In this document: positions 21,287-29,338 of the stretch, piece by piece
Position numbering within the stretch: position 1 is the first letter of the stretch
Layout of the letters: each line of letters starts with the position of its first letter
DNA from: Serratia surfactantfaciens
GTDB taxonomy: Bacteria > Pseudomonadota > Gammaproteobacteria > Enterobacterales > Enterobacteriaceae
Length of the DNA stretch: 64,000 nt
Direction of reading: 5' to 3'
Assembly: GCF_001642805.2 (NCBI RefSeq)
Contig: NZ_CP016948.1
Location: 248,001 to 312,000, forward strand
Position numbers and translations under genes: made by a program
Notes under the pieces: model-generated
Seen by the model: the letters and a program-made list of their open reading frames with translations, nothing else
The model's database searches: none
Told to the model about the DNA's origin: nothing

Positions 21287-21514
21287 ATGATGGATAAACA
21301 AGATTGGCATCCGGCGGACGTCATCGCCGCTTTGAAGAAGAAGGGCACGACTTTGGCGGCAGTTTCCAGAAAAGCCGGATTGGCATCGTCTACGTTAGGT
21401 AATGCTTTGACTCGACATTGGCCAAAAGGGGAGCGACTGATCGCTGAAGCATTGGCGCTAGCGCCGGCGGAAATATGGCCTTCAAGATATGGCGCTATGA
21501 TGCACCGTGAGTGA
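21287..21514 (+). CDS. Ner/Nlp-family DNA-binding protein
   Basis: The 75-residue protein resembles the Mu Ner / E. coli Nlp family: 'DWHPADVIAALKKKGTTLAA' then 'VSRKAGLASSTLGNALTRHW' and 'PKGERLIAEALALAPAEIWP'. Ner proteins are small HTH regulators of transposable phages, and chromosomal Nlp-type relatives are common. It has a strong ribosome site ('aggagg'). It is divergent from the XRE gene and shares its operator region. Targets beyond this locus are unknown. Confidence 0.85.
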   Translation: MMDKQDWHPADVIAALKKKGTTLAAVSRKAGLASSTLGNALTRHWPKGERLIAEALALAPAEIWPSRYGAMMHRE

Positions 21515-21676
21515 ATGACGGGAGCTACACGAGCCGCGTTGATGCTCGTGTGGTACGGCCTTCAAATCGCCGCTGATGATAAAACAACCAAACGCCCCGG
21601 CGGCTATTGACTCATTTCGTGCACAGGTCTACCTTGTTCAACGCACTTCCGGCTTGCCCCGCAGGCCCGGCTCGAT

Positions 21677-21752
21677 GCCGATATAGCTCAGTTGGTAGAG
21701 CAGCGCATTCGTAATGCGAAGGTCGTAGGTTCGACTCCTATTATCGGCACCA
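21677..21752 (+). tRNA. thrW: tRNA-Thr (anticodon CGU), island integration site
   Basis: The 76-nt cloverleaf includes an encoded CCA: acceptor 'gccgata', D-arm 'gctcagttggtagagc', anticodon loop 'ttcgtaa' (CGT) and T-arm 'gtaggttcgactcctat'. It matches E. coli thrW by memory and, as there, lies downstream of proBA. thrW is a known phage/island attachment site (CP4-6 in E. coli). Its last 20 nt recur at 42340-42359. Confidence 0.97.
21733..21752 (+). repeat. attL-like direct repeat (tRNA 3' end)
   Basis: This is the 20-nt 3' end of tRNA-Thr, repeated exactly at 42340-42359. The nucleotide before the repeat and the one after it differ between copies, so 20 bp is the full shared core. Confidence 0.85.
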
Positions 21753-21964
21753 TCTCTTCTTCAGATTCTCTCTGTTTCTCTTGCAAGCATTGCAATGCAG
21801 CGTTGTGTACCACGCCAGCTTGCGTTGATGCTGGAAAAGGCTCACGGCATATTACGCACCTGACGGCCTTCGGCTATGTGGTGCCGTAAACGCTGAGAGA
21901 ATGTAATAACACTCTCCCAGCACAGCGACGTTATTTTCCTCTCAACCGCATGACACTCTGACAG

Positions 21965-23071
21965 TCAGCCGGATGAGGAAACGGCGGGAGGCTTAACCAC
22001 CGCGCCCCGTCGCTGAGCCTGCGTGGGCATCACGACCCCCCAAGGATAGGCCGGCTGCTGTTCTTTCTCATACTGATAAACAATGAGTTGCGCCAGGTTG
22101 CGGTGGTCATAACGGCGGCCAAAATTGAGCGCAATGCTGCTGGGGGCGGCCAAAATCACGTGGATGCGTTCGGCGCCGCACGCCGTCAGCATTTTGACCT
22201 GCTCGATAAATTGCAGCGCCAGCCGGGTTTGTTTGGACAGCGACCAGTGATTACCGAGCGTTGTGGAGCTCAGGGAGAGATGCGACAGCGGGTAGGCCGG
22301 GAAGGTTTGGCGTATGGCCGCAATGTCCGCCTGGTAGGACACCGAGACCGCCAGCACCACATCTTTGGCCGCTGAGGTGACGAGGCTTTCCATCAGGGTA
22401 AAATCGTCGCCGTCGTCGTCGGCCTTGTTGTCAATCAACCGCCAGGCCTCTTGCGCTCTGTCCCAGTCATAGACGCAGACCGGGCCATTGTCATCGAGAA
22501 TGGCGCCAATGTAGAAGGTGAACGGAACCGGCAATTGCCCGCCATACACCAGCGTCAAGTCCTGATGGTCGATACCGTCAATGCGGGTGGCGATATTGCT
22601 GGCCAGCGTGCTGATATTGTCGTCAAAGGCCTCTTCCGGGTGACTGATTGCGCCATCCCGCATCCGCTGCGTCATATCGAGGGTTAATGCGTCTATCTTT
22701 CCGTTGAAATGACGCGAGACCGTTTTGTGCAGCGGCGTTGTCGCGACTTTGCGCAGCGCTCTCCCTTCGATGACCACCCCCTTTTTGCGCACCGTGATTT
22801 TAGCCTCCCGGTAGGCGTCGACCAGCAGCCAGACAAATCCCCCCAGAATGATAAACACCGCCACAAACGTGACGGCAGAGTCCGAGATGACATTCCCCTC
22901 CGAGACGGCCAGCGAAAAGCGGGCATCGCCTTTCTCCAGCGTTAACGCCTTCCCCAGCAAGTTGTTCCCCCCCAGGAGCCCGGCACCCAGCAGCATGATG
23001 AGGTACTGGATTTTCCGTTGGCGCGTTTTCCAGTCGACCAGCTTGATCAGAATGTATTTTACCGTTTCCAT
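21965..23071 (-). CDS. CBASS effector, 2TM-SAVED (Cap14-type)
   Basis: The 368-residue protein has two N-terminal membrane helices, about residues 20-38 ('IQYLIMLLGAGLLGG') and 64-86 ('SAVTFVAVFIILGGFVWLLV'). The C-terminal half ends in a SAVED-type pattern: 'AERIHVILAAPSSIALNFGR' then 'NLAQLIVYQYEK'. SAVED domains bind cyclic oligonucleotides; fused to two TM helices they form the Cap14 class of CBASS effectors, which damage the inner membrane on activation. It is the last gene of the operon, 1 nt after the exonuclease gene. The effector role is inferred from domain and context. Confidence 0.85.
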   Translation of the reverse strand: METVKYILIKLVDWKTRQRKIQYLIMLLGAGLLGGNNLLGKALTLEKGDARFSLAVSEGNVISDSAVTFVAVFIILGGFVWLLVDAYREAKITVRKKGVVIEGRALRKVATTPLHKTVSRHFNGKIDALTLDMTQRMRDGAISHPEEAFDDNISTLASNIATRIDGIDHQDLTLVYGGQLPVPFTFYIGAILDDNGPVCVYDWDRAQEAWRLIDNKADDDGDDFTLMESLVTSAAKDVVLAVSVSYQADIAAIRQTFPAYPLSHLSLSSTTLGNHWSLSKQTRLALQFIEQVKMLTACGAERIHVILAAPSSIALNFGRRYDHRNLAQLIVYQYEKEQQPAYPWGVVMPTQAQRRGAVVKPPAVSSSG

Positions 23072-23072
23072 G

Positions 23073-23627
23073 TCAGCGTTTTTCCCTCATGTGTGCGTTG
23101 ATTTTCACAAACATCTCGGCCTGATACAGTGCGTCATCCAGCGCGTTGTGGCTGCCGTGGTTTTTGAGATTAAATCGGGCGTCGATACGGCTGGAGCGGG
23201 TGTCCTGCCAGTCGCAGCCGGTGGCGCCCATGTACAGAGCCTTGATATCGAGGGCGGCAAAGCCAAACGGGTTATGGCCGAGATAAACGTGAAAGTAGTA
23301 ATTGATGAATGACCAGTCGAACGCCGCATTGAAACCGACAAAAATCGGTTTGCTCCTGGCGTCGGTGACGGAAGTTACCCAGTGGGCAAATTGCTGCATG
23401 GCCTCTTCCGGGTCAGTGCCGCGCGTTATTTGGGTATGCAGATTGAAACCGGTGACGGCCAACGCCTCAGGATCGTAATGCAGATTCAGCGGCTGCACTT
23501 CAATGTAAAAGCGTTCCGCCGGGCGGTCGATGACGCAGGCGCCGATGGAGAGCAGGCTGCACACGCCGGGTATGGGCCCGGCGGTTTCAATATCGACCGA
23601 GATAAAGCCTTCATGTTCAACGCTCAT
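23073..23627 (-). CDS. DEDDh 3'-5' exonuclease, CBASS accessory
   Basis: The 184-residue protein starts at MSVEHEGFISVDIETAGPIP. It carries the three exonuclease motifs: ExoI 'VDIET' (D-x-E), ExoII 'GFNAAFDWSFI' and ExoIII 'HNALDDALYQAE' (H-x4-D). This places it in the DEDDh family with RNase T and oligoribonuclease. It lies between the E2-like gene (overlap 11 bp) and the SAVED effector, so it belongs to the CBASS operon. DEDD exonucleases are known CBASS accessories; what this one degrades (signal, phage nucleic acid or other) is unknown. Confidence 0.88.
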   Translation of the reverse strand: MSVEHEGFISVDIETAGPIPGVCSLLSIGACVIDRPAERFYIEVQPLNLHYDPEALAVTGFNLHTQITRGTDPEEAMQQFAHWVTSVTDARSKPIFVGFNAAFDWSFINYYFHVYLGHNPFGFAALDIKALYMGATGCDWQDTRSSRIDARFNLKNHGSHNALDDALYQAEMFVKINAHMREKR

Positions 23628-24105
23628 TTTTAACCTCGCTGGGGCGTGGATGCTTGCCGCCGCCTTCCCAGCGGCCGGTGTGCAGCCACTGTTCAAAATA
23701 AAACAGCCAGAGCGACGCCCAGGGAATGATGGTGTCGCTGATTTTTAACTGGGCGCGCCATTCGCTGAGCCCGTCGTCGGCCTGTGAACGGGGCAAAAAC
23801 AGGCACAGCCTGGCGCCGGGAATATGCTTGTCGGCGGGATACAGGTGCGGGATGGCCCGCGTGTCGGCCAGTGCGAAAAGGTCAGGCTCTGTCACCACGC
23901 AAATCGGTGGGGTGCCGAGGCTGTACCGGACCGCGACCTTGTAGCGGCGGCTGAACAGCGAGGGTTGCAGCCACCCTTCCCACAGCAGGGTGCGGTCGTG
24001 ATGGATAATGCGCAGCCGTTCATACGGGCCGCCGGCTTTCAACGCGTGATATTGCTGAGCGAGGGGCAGCGGTTTGCAGTGATGCCTGATAACCACGTTA
24101 TTCAC
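23617..24105 (-). CDS. Stand-alone E2-like conjugating protein of CBASS
   Basis: The 162-residue protein lacks an E1 partner domain. The sequence 'AIPHLYPADKHIPGARLCLF' followed by 'DTIIPWASLWLFYFEQWLHT' and 'GRWEGGGKHP' fits the prokaryotic E2-like family in type II-short CBASS; Cys101 in 'RLCLFLP' is the likely catalytic Cys. The start is GTG at 24105, inside the CD-NTase stop region, giving translational coupling; GTG at 24096 is an alternative. A single E2 from S. marcescens CBASS has been reported to attach its CD-NTase C-terminus to Cys/Lys and activate it; the same role is inferred here. Confidence 0.82.
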   Translation of the reverse strand: MNNVVIRHHCKPLPLAQQYHALKAGGPYERLRIIHHDRTLLWEGWLQPSLFSRRYKVAVRYSLGTPPICVVTEPDLFALADTRAIPHLYPADKHIPGARLCLFLPRSQADDGLSEWRAQLKISDTIIPWASLWLFYFEQWLHTGRWEGGGKHPRPSEVKNER

Positions 24106-25321
24106 CGTAGAAGGTGTTTTTAGGCACGCCGGCCTGGGCCGCCGTACCGGCGAGGCCGGTGGCAATCAGCCCGCCGGTTTTCTTATCCAGATGCAGGCTG
24201 CCTTGTTCTCTGGCTGACTGCATATGCTCCATCAGACGTTGCCTGACGACATCGACCGGGTCTTTGCCGAAGCTGTCTTCGAGGCTCAGGAACAGGTTAT
24301 CTTCCCCCACGCTGGCGGCGATGGTGTTAAACGTCGCCTGGGCCGCGGCATGCCACTGGTAAAAGGCTTCGCTGCGCTGAGGGCCCTCATCCTGCTCTGA
24401 GCGGTTCCACTTCTCCGCAAAGTTCTCCTCCGGCATGTGCGGGTTGCTGACCTGTATCTCTCCCTGTGTCGACACGATGAAATCCGGCATCAGTTCCAGT
24501 ACGTCTAACAGAATATCCAGGTCGTTGTCGTAGGCGCGCCTGTCAGCAATGATGTGGTTGTAGGCATGGCACGCCAGCGTGGTGATGATGACCGAAATTG
24601 GGCGGCAGCGCTGCTGGACCTCATCCTGCTCTGCGGCCCATTCGTCACGGTGGCGTTTGAGAATTTGTACGATGCGATTCAGCAGTTTTTTATTGCTGCT
24701 GTCCGGCAGCGGGAGCAGCGCCTCGGTGCCGACGCGGCTCGCTGAATCCATGACCAAAATGGTACGCAGGGGCTGCACGCTGGCGCTGCTCTCGAACCAC
24801 TCGGCGTAGCCGCTGGGGTTGGACTCCTTCCAGGCGGTTTGTGCATCCACGACCCACAGCGGCTGGCCCGGATGTGCTGCGCCGGTGTGATCGCGCCCCG
24901 GCGTGATATCCAGATGGTAATCCCCGGCGTAATTGATGCGAAACCCGCGCGGTAACTCACTTAATAGCGTTTTGTAGGTTTTATGTGATTCCAACCGTTG
25001 GCGAATGGCCGATATCACGCCGGTATAATCCGCCTGGGTGGCATGTGGCAGATAACAAATCAGGTCAATATCGTATTGCTCTTCATTTTTGGGCTTAACG
25101 GTGGTGTTGAGCCGCACGCTGCCCTGCGGGTAAATAACGGCGTCTTGCAGCAGCGGATCGTCGCCTTCAGCCAGGAAGGTGCCGACCCCGTTATAGGCAC
25201 TTTCGATGTTGGCATATTGGGTTTTGGTGAGATCCAGCGTTTCAATAATTTGCGATAATAAATCGGCGATACGCTGCTTTTTTCCTGCCGGCAGGTTTCT
25301 GGCGGTAGTGGAACCGTACAT
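24098..25321 (-). CDS. CD-NTase (cGAS-like cyclic oligonucleotide synthase)
   Basis: The 407-residue nucleotidyltransferase has the catalytic pattern 'YPQGSVRLNT' (Gly67-Ser68), 'QYDIDLICYL' (Asp84, Asp86) and a third acid in 'YHLDITPG' (Asp138). This is the CBASS sensor/synthase: on phage infection it makes a cyclic nucleotide that activates the SAVED effector. The ATG at 25321 has 'aagga' upstream. The C-terminus ends Phe-Tyr-Gly-Glu; a near-terminal Gly suits capture by the adjacent E2-like protein. The nucleotide product cannot be told from sequence. First gene of the four-gene operon. Confidence 0.9.
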   Translation of the reverse strand: MYGSTTARNLPAGKKQRIADLLSQIIETLDLTKTQYANIESAYNGVGTFLAEGDDPLLQDAVIYPQGSVRLNTTVKPKNEEQYDIDLICYLPHATQADYTGVISAIRQRLESHKTYKTLLSELPRGFRINYAGDYHLDITPGRDHTGAAHPGQPLWVVDAQTAWKESNPSGYAEWFESSASVQPLRTILVMDSASRVGTEALLPLPDSSNKKLLNRIVQILKRHRDEWAAEQDEVQQRCRPISVIITTLACHAYNHIIADRRAYDNDLDILLDVLELMPDFIVSTQGEIQVSNPHMPEENFAEKWNRSEQDEGPQRSEAFYQWHAAAQATFNTIAASVGEDNLFLSLEDSFGKDPVDVVRQRLMEHMQSAREQGSLHLDKKTGGLIATGLAGTAAQAGVPKNTFYGE

Positions 25322-25453
25322 AGTATTTCCTTATGCTATGGGGCCGCTGTACTGCGGGCGTGAGAACGCCACAGCGGCCAATAATAAAAAGGGGTGAAGC
25401 GATGGGCCGCAAGCGGGCCCACAAACCTTATCAGTCATGAAACTCGGGTGACG

Positions 25454-25738
25454 TCAGGGACATTCCGGCAGGCTCAGCAGGTTATTAGGCTGTTCACCGT
25501 CATTTTGCGTTTTGAGGTATTTATTGCCCGCCGCGCTGGTTGAGACAATCACCCAGACGGAATGGCCATTGGCAGTGACCCAAAAACGCCAGGTGCCTGC
25601 CTCGATACCGGCAATGGCATCTGCCTGGGGCAGTGACCAGCGGGTGCCATCAGCATTGACGCCGCCGATAGCCTGAATGCGCTCATGCGCATTTTGACGG
25701 TCGGATTTTTTGATACAGGTAACTTGATGGTCTGACAT
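25454..25738 (-). CDS. Small DUF3892-like protein upstream of CBASS
   Basis: The 94-residue protein starts at [16 protein letters not shown], with 'aaggagt'-like ribosome site. It contains '[20 protein letters not shown]' and '[20 protein letters not shown]', the pattern of DUF3892 proteins, which are often seen near defence genes. It has no membrane or signal segment. It is on the same strand as the CD-NTase, 132 bp upstream, so it may share the transcript. Function unknown. Confidence 0.75.
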   Translation of the reverse strand: MSDHQVTCIKKSDRQNAHERIQAIGGVNADGTRWSLPQADAIAGIEAGTWRFWVTANGHSVWVIVSTSAAGNKYLKTQNDGEQPNNLLSLPECP

Positions 25739-26431
25739 AGAAACTCCTTGATTCTCGGAATATTTACGCATAGGCGCAATGGTAAGGTTTAACTATGAGG
25801 CTTGATGTGTTTTTAGATAATCTGTGCGAAACAGCCGTAATGAATCCATAGTAAACTAATGATAAGTTGGCTTTTATTGATGGTGAGGCTAATTATATTA
25901 GCCGTGTTAATCATGTTTTTTGTTTTTATTAAAGTCAATATTAAATAAGGTTTTTTTATTTTTGAGTGCGTTATTTTATAATTTTGATGAATAATATTTG
26001 TAAATTATATTTTTAGGCGAGGTTTTCTTAGCGTTTTCGCTATGAGATTAATAGGGCGTGTTTCTGTTGATGCGAATGGCTTTAGCCAGCAATGAACTGA
26101 AAAAATAAGAAATGTTATTGTTTACTTGGCATATGGCAGCCTGCTTTCTCATAAACTATGAGAGGCACCTCTGGTCAAGCGACTGAGCTAACCATGTCAC
26201 AGCCATTTGCGTCTCAGTTACATGAGCGGCACCATCGTACAGATGGCGTCTGATGGATTCGCTAGAGCCAAGCAAACCCGATATATGCTGCTCGTCAGGC
26301 GGCTGATTTATAAATAAAAATAGGATGATATGATCTGGCGGTTTTGTGGTGTGGGATCTACACAGGTGAACGGCCGCTAAGCATCGGTCATCCAGGCGAT
26401 CACCGATGCTAATTTAGCTATTTGAGATAAA
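25739..26431. other. AT-rich spacer between CBASS and fimbrial regulators
   Basis: This is about 690 bp, strongly AT-rich at 25850-26110, with no open frame showing codon bias and no clear RNA gene. It probably holds the promoter for the DUF3892/CBASS genes near 25750-25900. Low GC marks it as foreign relative to the core. Confidence 0.5.
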
Positions 26432-26899
26432 TTACCGGTCCGCCGCGCAGATAAGATAGCCGGTATTGATGGATTTTACCAATATCAGGTTATCTTTCAG
26501 GCGCCATATCTCTATCTGAAAATCGATGCCGGGCAATGCCGGTAAGATGTCCGCCAGCCAAAGGTCTTCTGGCGTGGTGTCGCTCGGATGCGTAATCACC
26601 TTGCTGATATTCGCCTGTTTGACCTGATTTATCTTCTGCGGCGCCAGAGTAAAATAGCTGAATCTGGAAAGCAGGTAGCTGTTCTCATCGGTTTTGACTT
26701 TCCCCAGCAGGCTAAAAAAACCTTCGTGTTCATTTTTCAGGAACAGGGTGAGGCGGCCATCAAACAGCGTGAATCCTTTGTCTTTTTGTATGAACGTTTT
26801 GTAGTGTGAGGTGCACTTAAAAGGTTCTTCCGCATGCATGCCGAACGAAAAAAATAACAGAAACAACAGGGTATTGACCGTTATAAGCAGTTTTTTCAT
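26432..26899 (-). CDS. Secreted partner of the ToxR-like regulator (PsaF-like)
   Basis: The 155-residue protein starts at MKKLLITVNTLLFLLFFSFG, a signal peptide or membrane anchor with cleavage near 'MHAEEP'. Its ATG overlaps the TGA of the upstream ToxR-like gene (ATGA), so the two are co-translated. Yersinia PsaE/PsaF (and MyfE/F) have this layout: a ToxR-like regulator plus a small periplasmic partner next to a fimbrial operon. By analogy it would stabilise or signal to the regulator; the sequence has no recognised domain. Two Cys residues (in 'FKCTSH' and 'YLICAADR') may form a disulfide. Confidence 0.65.
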   Translation of the reverse strand: MKKLLITVNTLLFLLFFSFGMHAEEPFKCTSHYKTFIQKDKGFTLFDGRLTLFLKNEHEGFFSLLGKVKTDENSYLLSRFSYFTLAPQKINQVKQANISKVITHPSDTTPEDLWLADILPALPGIDFQIEIWRLKDNLILVKSINTGYLICAADR

Positions 26900-27717
26900 T
26901 TTGATGTGTTTCTCTGGCTTTTGATATTGAAGCACGTATCGTAATGGTGGCCACCGGTTTTGCTGCAAACGGATACCAGGTCGGCCCGAACGGAGTTTTT
27001 ATTGATTCGATCCTCCAGATAGAAAACATCGCTGGGGATGTTCTTACAATCTACCTCTTCGTGCTTTAGGATCCCACTTATGCGTACAGTTAACTCATTA
27101 TTGAGACTGTGCCGCAGTTTCCCCAGCCCATAAATTTCACATTGGTCGAGGGTGGCGATCTTCTGGTAAGGATAGCCGTCTTGATTTGTCATCTTCAGGA
27201 TAACGATAGCAACTATAATGCCAAGGATAATCACGGCTGAAAAGATAATGACTCTCTGGCGCAAGAATGAAGGGGAACGTTCAGGAATAGAGTGTTCTTC
27301 CAGCGTGGTGTCCAGAGCTACATCATTATTTTCAGAAGAAGCCTTTTCATCTGCAACGGTCGCTAATCCGCTAGGTACGATATTGGAATCAAACAGGTCA
27401 ATCTCTGCCTCCAGCCTGAAACCTAACTTAGGGATAGTGATAATGATTTCGTGATCGCAGCCCAATAAAGAGAAGGCCTTGCGTAACTCGCTAATGTAAT
27501 TATTCAATCCGGCGTTGGAAGCCGCGAATCCATACGTCAGCCATACCTTTTCAAGTAAATCATCTCTGGCCATGCTGATTCTGTTGTTTTGTATTAGCTC
27601 CAACAGCAAACGGGTGGCAGGTTTAGTCAGTCGGGTAACTACCTGGCTGTTCTCATAAAGATGAAGCGTCAGTTCATTTGAATCAAAAACAACGAATTTA
27701 TTTATTATGTATTTCAT
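26896..27717 (-). CDS. ToxR/CadC-like membrane transcription regulator (PsaE-like)
   Basis: The 273-residue protein has an N-terminal OmpR-type winged helix (residues about 5-105; 'LTKPATRLLLELIQNNRISM', 'GLNNYISELRKAF' and 'IITIPKLGFRLEAEI'). A linker precedes one membrane helix ('VIIFSAVIILGIIVAIVIL', about 160-178) and a periplasmic domain with several Cys. This is the ToxR/PsaE architecture: DNA binding controlled by periplasmic signals. It lies divergent to the fimbrial operon across a 413-bp AT-rich spacer and is coupled to a PsaF-like gene, so control of the fimbriae is likely. Confidence 0.85.
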   Translation of the reverse strand: MKYIINKFVVFDSNELTLHLYENSQVVTRLTKPATRLLLELIQNNRISMARDDLLEKVWLTYGFAASNAGLNNYISELRKAFSLLGCDHEIIITIPKLGFRLEAEIDLFDSNIVPSGLATVADEKASSENNDVALDTTLEEHSIPERSPSFLRQRVIIFSAVIILGIIVAIVILKMTNQDGYPYQKIATLDQCEIYGLGKLRHSLNNELTVRISGILKHEEVDCKNIPSDVFYLEDRINKNSVRADLVSVCSKTGGHHYDTCFNIKSQRNTSK

Positions 27718-28130
27718 TTTTATCGATTTCGCGTAAGGGGGCTGGTGTTTGAATTAGTCAATATCCTATCGCACGGCATAAAGTTTTCAAGAAAAATCTT
27801 ATCTTGAGTTGAGTTAAATATAAAAATAGAAAAATTATATTTTTCCTGTTTGTTTTAAATTCCTTAACCTGTCGTTTTCTTGATAAAAATTGGAATATAA
27901 ATATAAATATATTGTTATTTTTGGGTTTTAATATCGTATTTTAATGTTTATTTAGTTTATTTTGCTAGCTTGACGGTTGAGCGTTAGCATTTACACATCG
28001 CCGAATCAGCGGGGAAAACGTCTCCCGACTGCGCCGGTGAAGAAGGTGAAACAAAAAGAGAGAGTAGGGCGTTTGCCGTTTGCGCAGGGCTCTTTTCTAT
28101 TAAATTTATTGTATATATGGAATTAACACG
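27718..28130. promoter_or_regulatory. AT-rich divergent control region of fimbrial operon
   Basis: This 413-bp spacer lies between the ToxR-like gene and the major pilin gene and is very AT-rich at 27770-27965. It must contain the promoters of both units and fits an H-NS-silenced, regulator-activated fimbrial promoter. I saw no long inverted-repeat pair that would mark an invertible switch. The pilin ATG is preceded by a leader of at least 100 nt with purine-rich 'aaaaagagagag'. Confidence 0.5.
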
Positions 28131-28655
28131 ATGAAACTGAACAAAATCATGCTGGCGGCTGTAATGACTCTGGGCACTATCTCTATGGCTAACGCGGCCA
28201 ATCAGGGGGGCGGTACCGTTACCTTTAAAGGTTCCATCATTGATGCGCCTTGCTCTATTGAGCCAGGCTCTCTGGATCAGACCGTTAAACTGGGTGATAT
28301 CGCTTCCGCACAGCTGAAAAACGGCGGCAAGTCTACTCCGCAAGATATCCTGATCAAACTGGTCGGTTGCGATGTGGAAACTGCTAAAACCGTAACCACC
28401 ACCTTCAGCGGCACAGAGTCTGAAGCGGCGCCTGGCCTGCTGGCCATGAAAGGCACCGCACGCGGCGCCAGCATCGCCATCAACGACCTCGACGGTAAAC
28501 TGCTGCCGCTGACCACCGCCAGCAAGGCACAAAAAATTGAAGACGGTCAGGCCACCCTGCGCTTCAGCGCCCACCTGCAGGGCGACGGTGCCTCGGCTGC
28601 CATCGTCCCGGGTGAGTTCAACTCTGTTGCCGACTTTACCCTGGCGTACCAGTAA
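28131..28655 (+). CDS. Major fimbrial subunit (type 1/Smf-like pilin)
   Basis: The 174-residue pilin has a signal peptide 'MKLNKIMLAAVMTLG...MANA'. The mature start 'ANQGGGTVTFKGSIIDAPCS' carries the donor strand and first Cys, with the second Cys in 'IKLVGCDVE'. The C-terminus 'GEFNSVADFTLAYQ' has the penultimate aromatic beta-strand read by the chaperone. It resembles Serratia SmfA and Proteus PmfA. It is the first gene after the long control region; codon use is more highly expressed-like than its neighbours, fitting a major rod subunit. Confidence 0.92.
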   Translation: MKLNKIMLAAVMTLGTISMANAANQGGGTVTFKGSIIDAPCSIEPGSLDQTVKLGDIASAQLKNGGKSTPQDILIKLVGCDVETAKTVTTTFSGTESEAAPGLLAMKGTARGASIAINDLDGKLLPLTTASKAQKIEDGQATLRFSAHLQGDGASAAIVPGEFNSVADFTLAYQ

Positions 28656-28739
28656 GTCCACGGCGATTAATTCGCACGGTTAATTGCATGCGGGGTAACC
28701 CGCATGCTGCTTATTAACGCGTTATGTGGAGATGTGGGT

Positions 28740-29285
28740 ATGCACTCACAGCGTGGCAAAAGGATATTGCACAGCGCGGTGTTCGTTAATCTGTTGCTGT
28801 GTTCCTCCCTGGCGCACTCCGCCAATCAGGGGCGTGGCGAAGTGACCGTGAATGGCAGGATTATCGCCTCGGCCTGCGCCATTGATACCGACAGCCTTGA
28901 CCAGACCATCACCCTGGCGACATTGCCCGTCAGCCAGATTATTCGCGACGGCCAGAGCGAACGGCATGAGTTCAATATTAAGCTGGTGAACTGCACATTA
29001 GAAAGATTTAATTCTGCGCTGGATGACTGGCGCTATTTTGCCGTGACGTTTGACGGCAGAGACGATGCCGGATTATTTGGTATAGACGGTAATGCGAAAG
29101 GTATTGCCTTGCAAATTACCGATAAGCAGGGAAATATCGCCATGCCGGGAGTACCCATGGCAAAAAATGACATTCAACCCGGCACGATGGAATTTAATTA
29201 TGGTCTGCGGCTGATGGGAAATAACCAGGTAATGAAAGCCGGGAGTTATTACTCCACCGTGCGCTTTAAAATGGATTACTACTGA
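28740..29285 (+). CDS. Minor fimbrial subunit
   Basis: The 181-residue pilin starts MHSQRGKRILHSAVFVN, with signal peptide ending 'SLAHSANQ'. The mature part 'GRGEVTVNGRIIASACAIDT' and 'IKLVNCTLERF' have the paired cysteines of fimbrial subunits; the end 'GSYYSTVRFKMDYY' is the chaperone-binding strand. It lies between the major pilin and usher, the place of the PapH-like anchor or a minor subunit. Confidence 0.88.
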   Translation: MHSQRGKRILHSAVFVNLLLCSSLAHSANQGRGEVTVNGRIIASACAIDTDSLDQTITLATLPVSQIIRDGQSERHEFNIKLVNCTLERFNSALDDWRYFAVTFDGRDDAGLFGIDGNAKGIALQITDKQGNIAMPGVPMAKNDIQPGTMEFNYGLRLMGNNQVMKAGSYYSTVRFKMDYY

Positions 29286-29338
29286 ATCAGCCTGGCGCTG
29301 CCACGGCGAGTTAAATAATTATTGATAAGGGTCTGCGG

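Noticed and set aside
26161..26260. Degraded second tRNA/att fragment ('gcggcaccatcg')
   Set aside because: Only about 9 nt match the tRNA 3' end, which can occur by chance. No cloverleaf forms.
27718..28130. Invertible fim-type promoter switch
   Set aside because: No flanking inverted repeats of useful length were found and no FimB/FimE-like recombinase is in the window.
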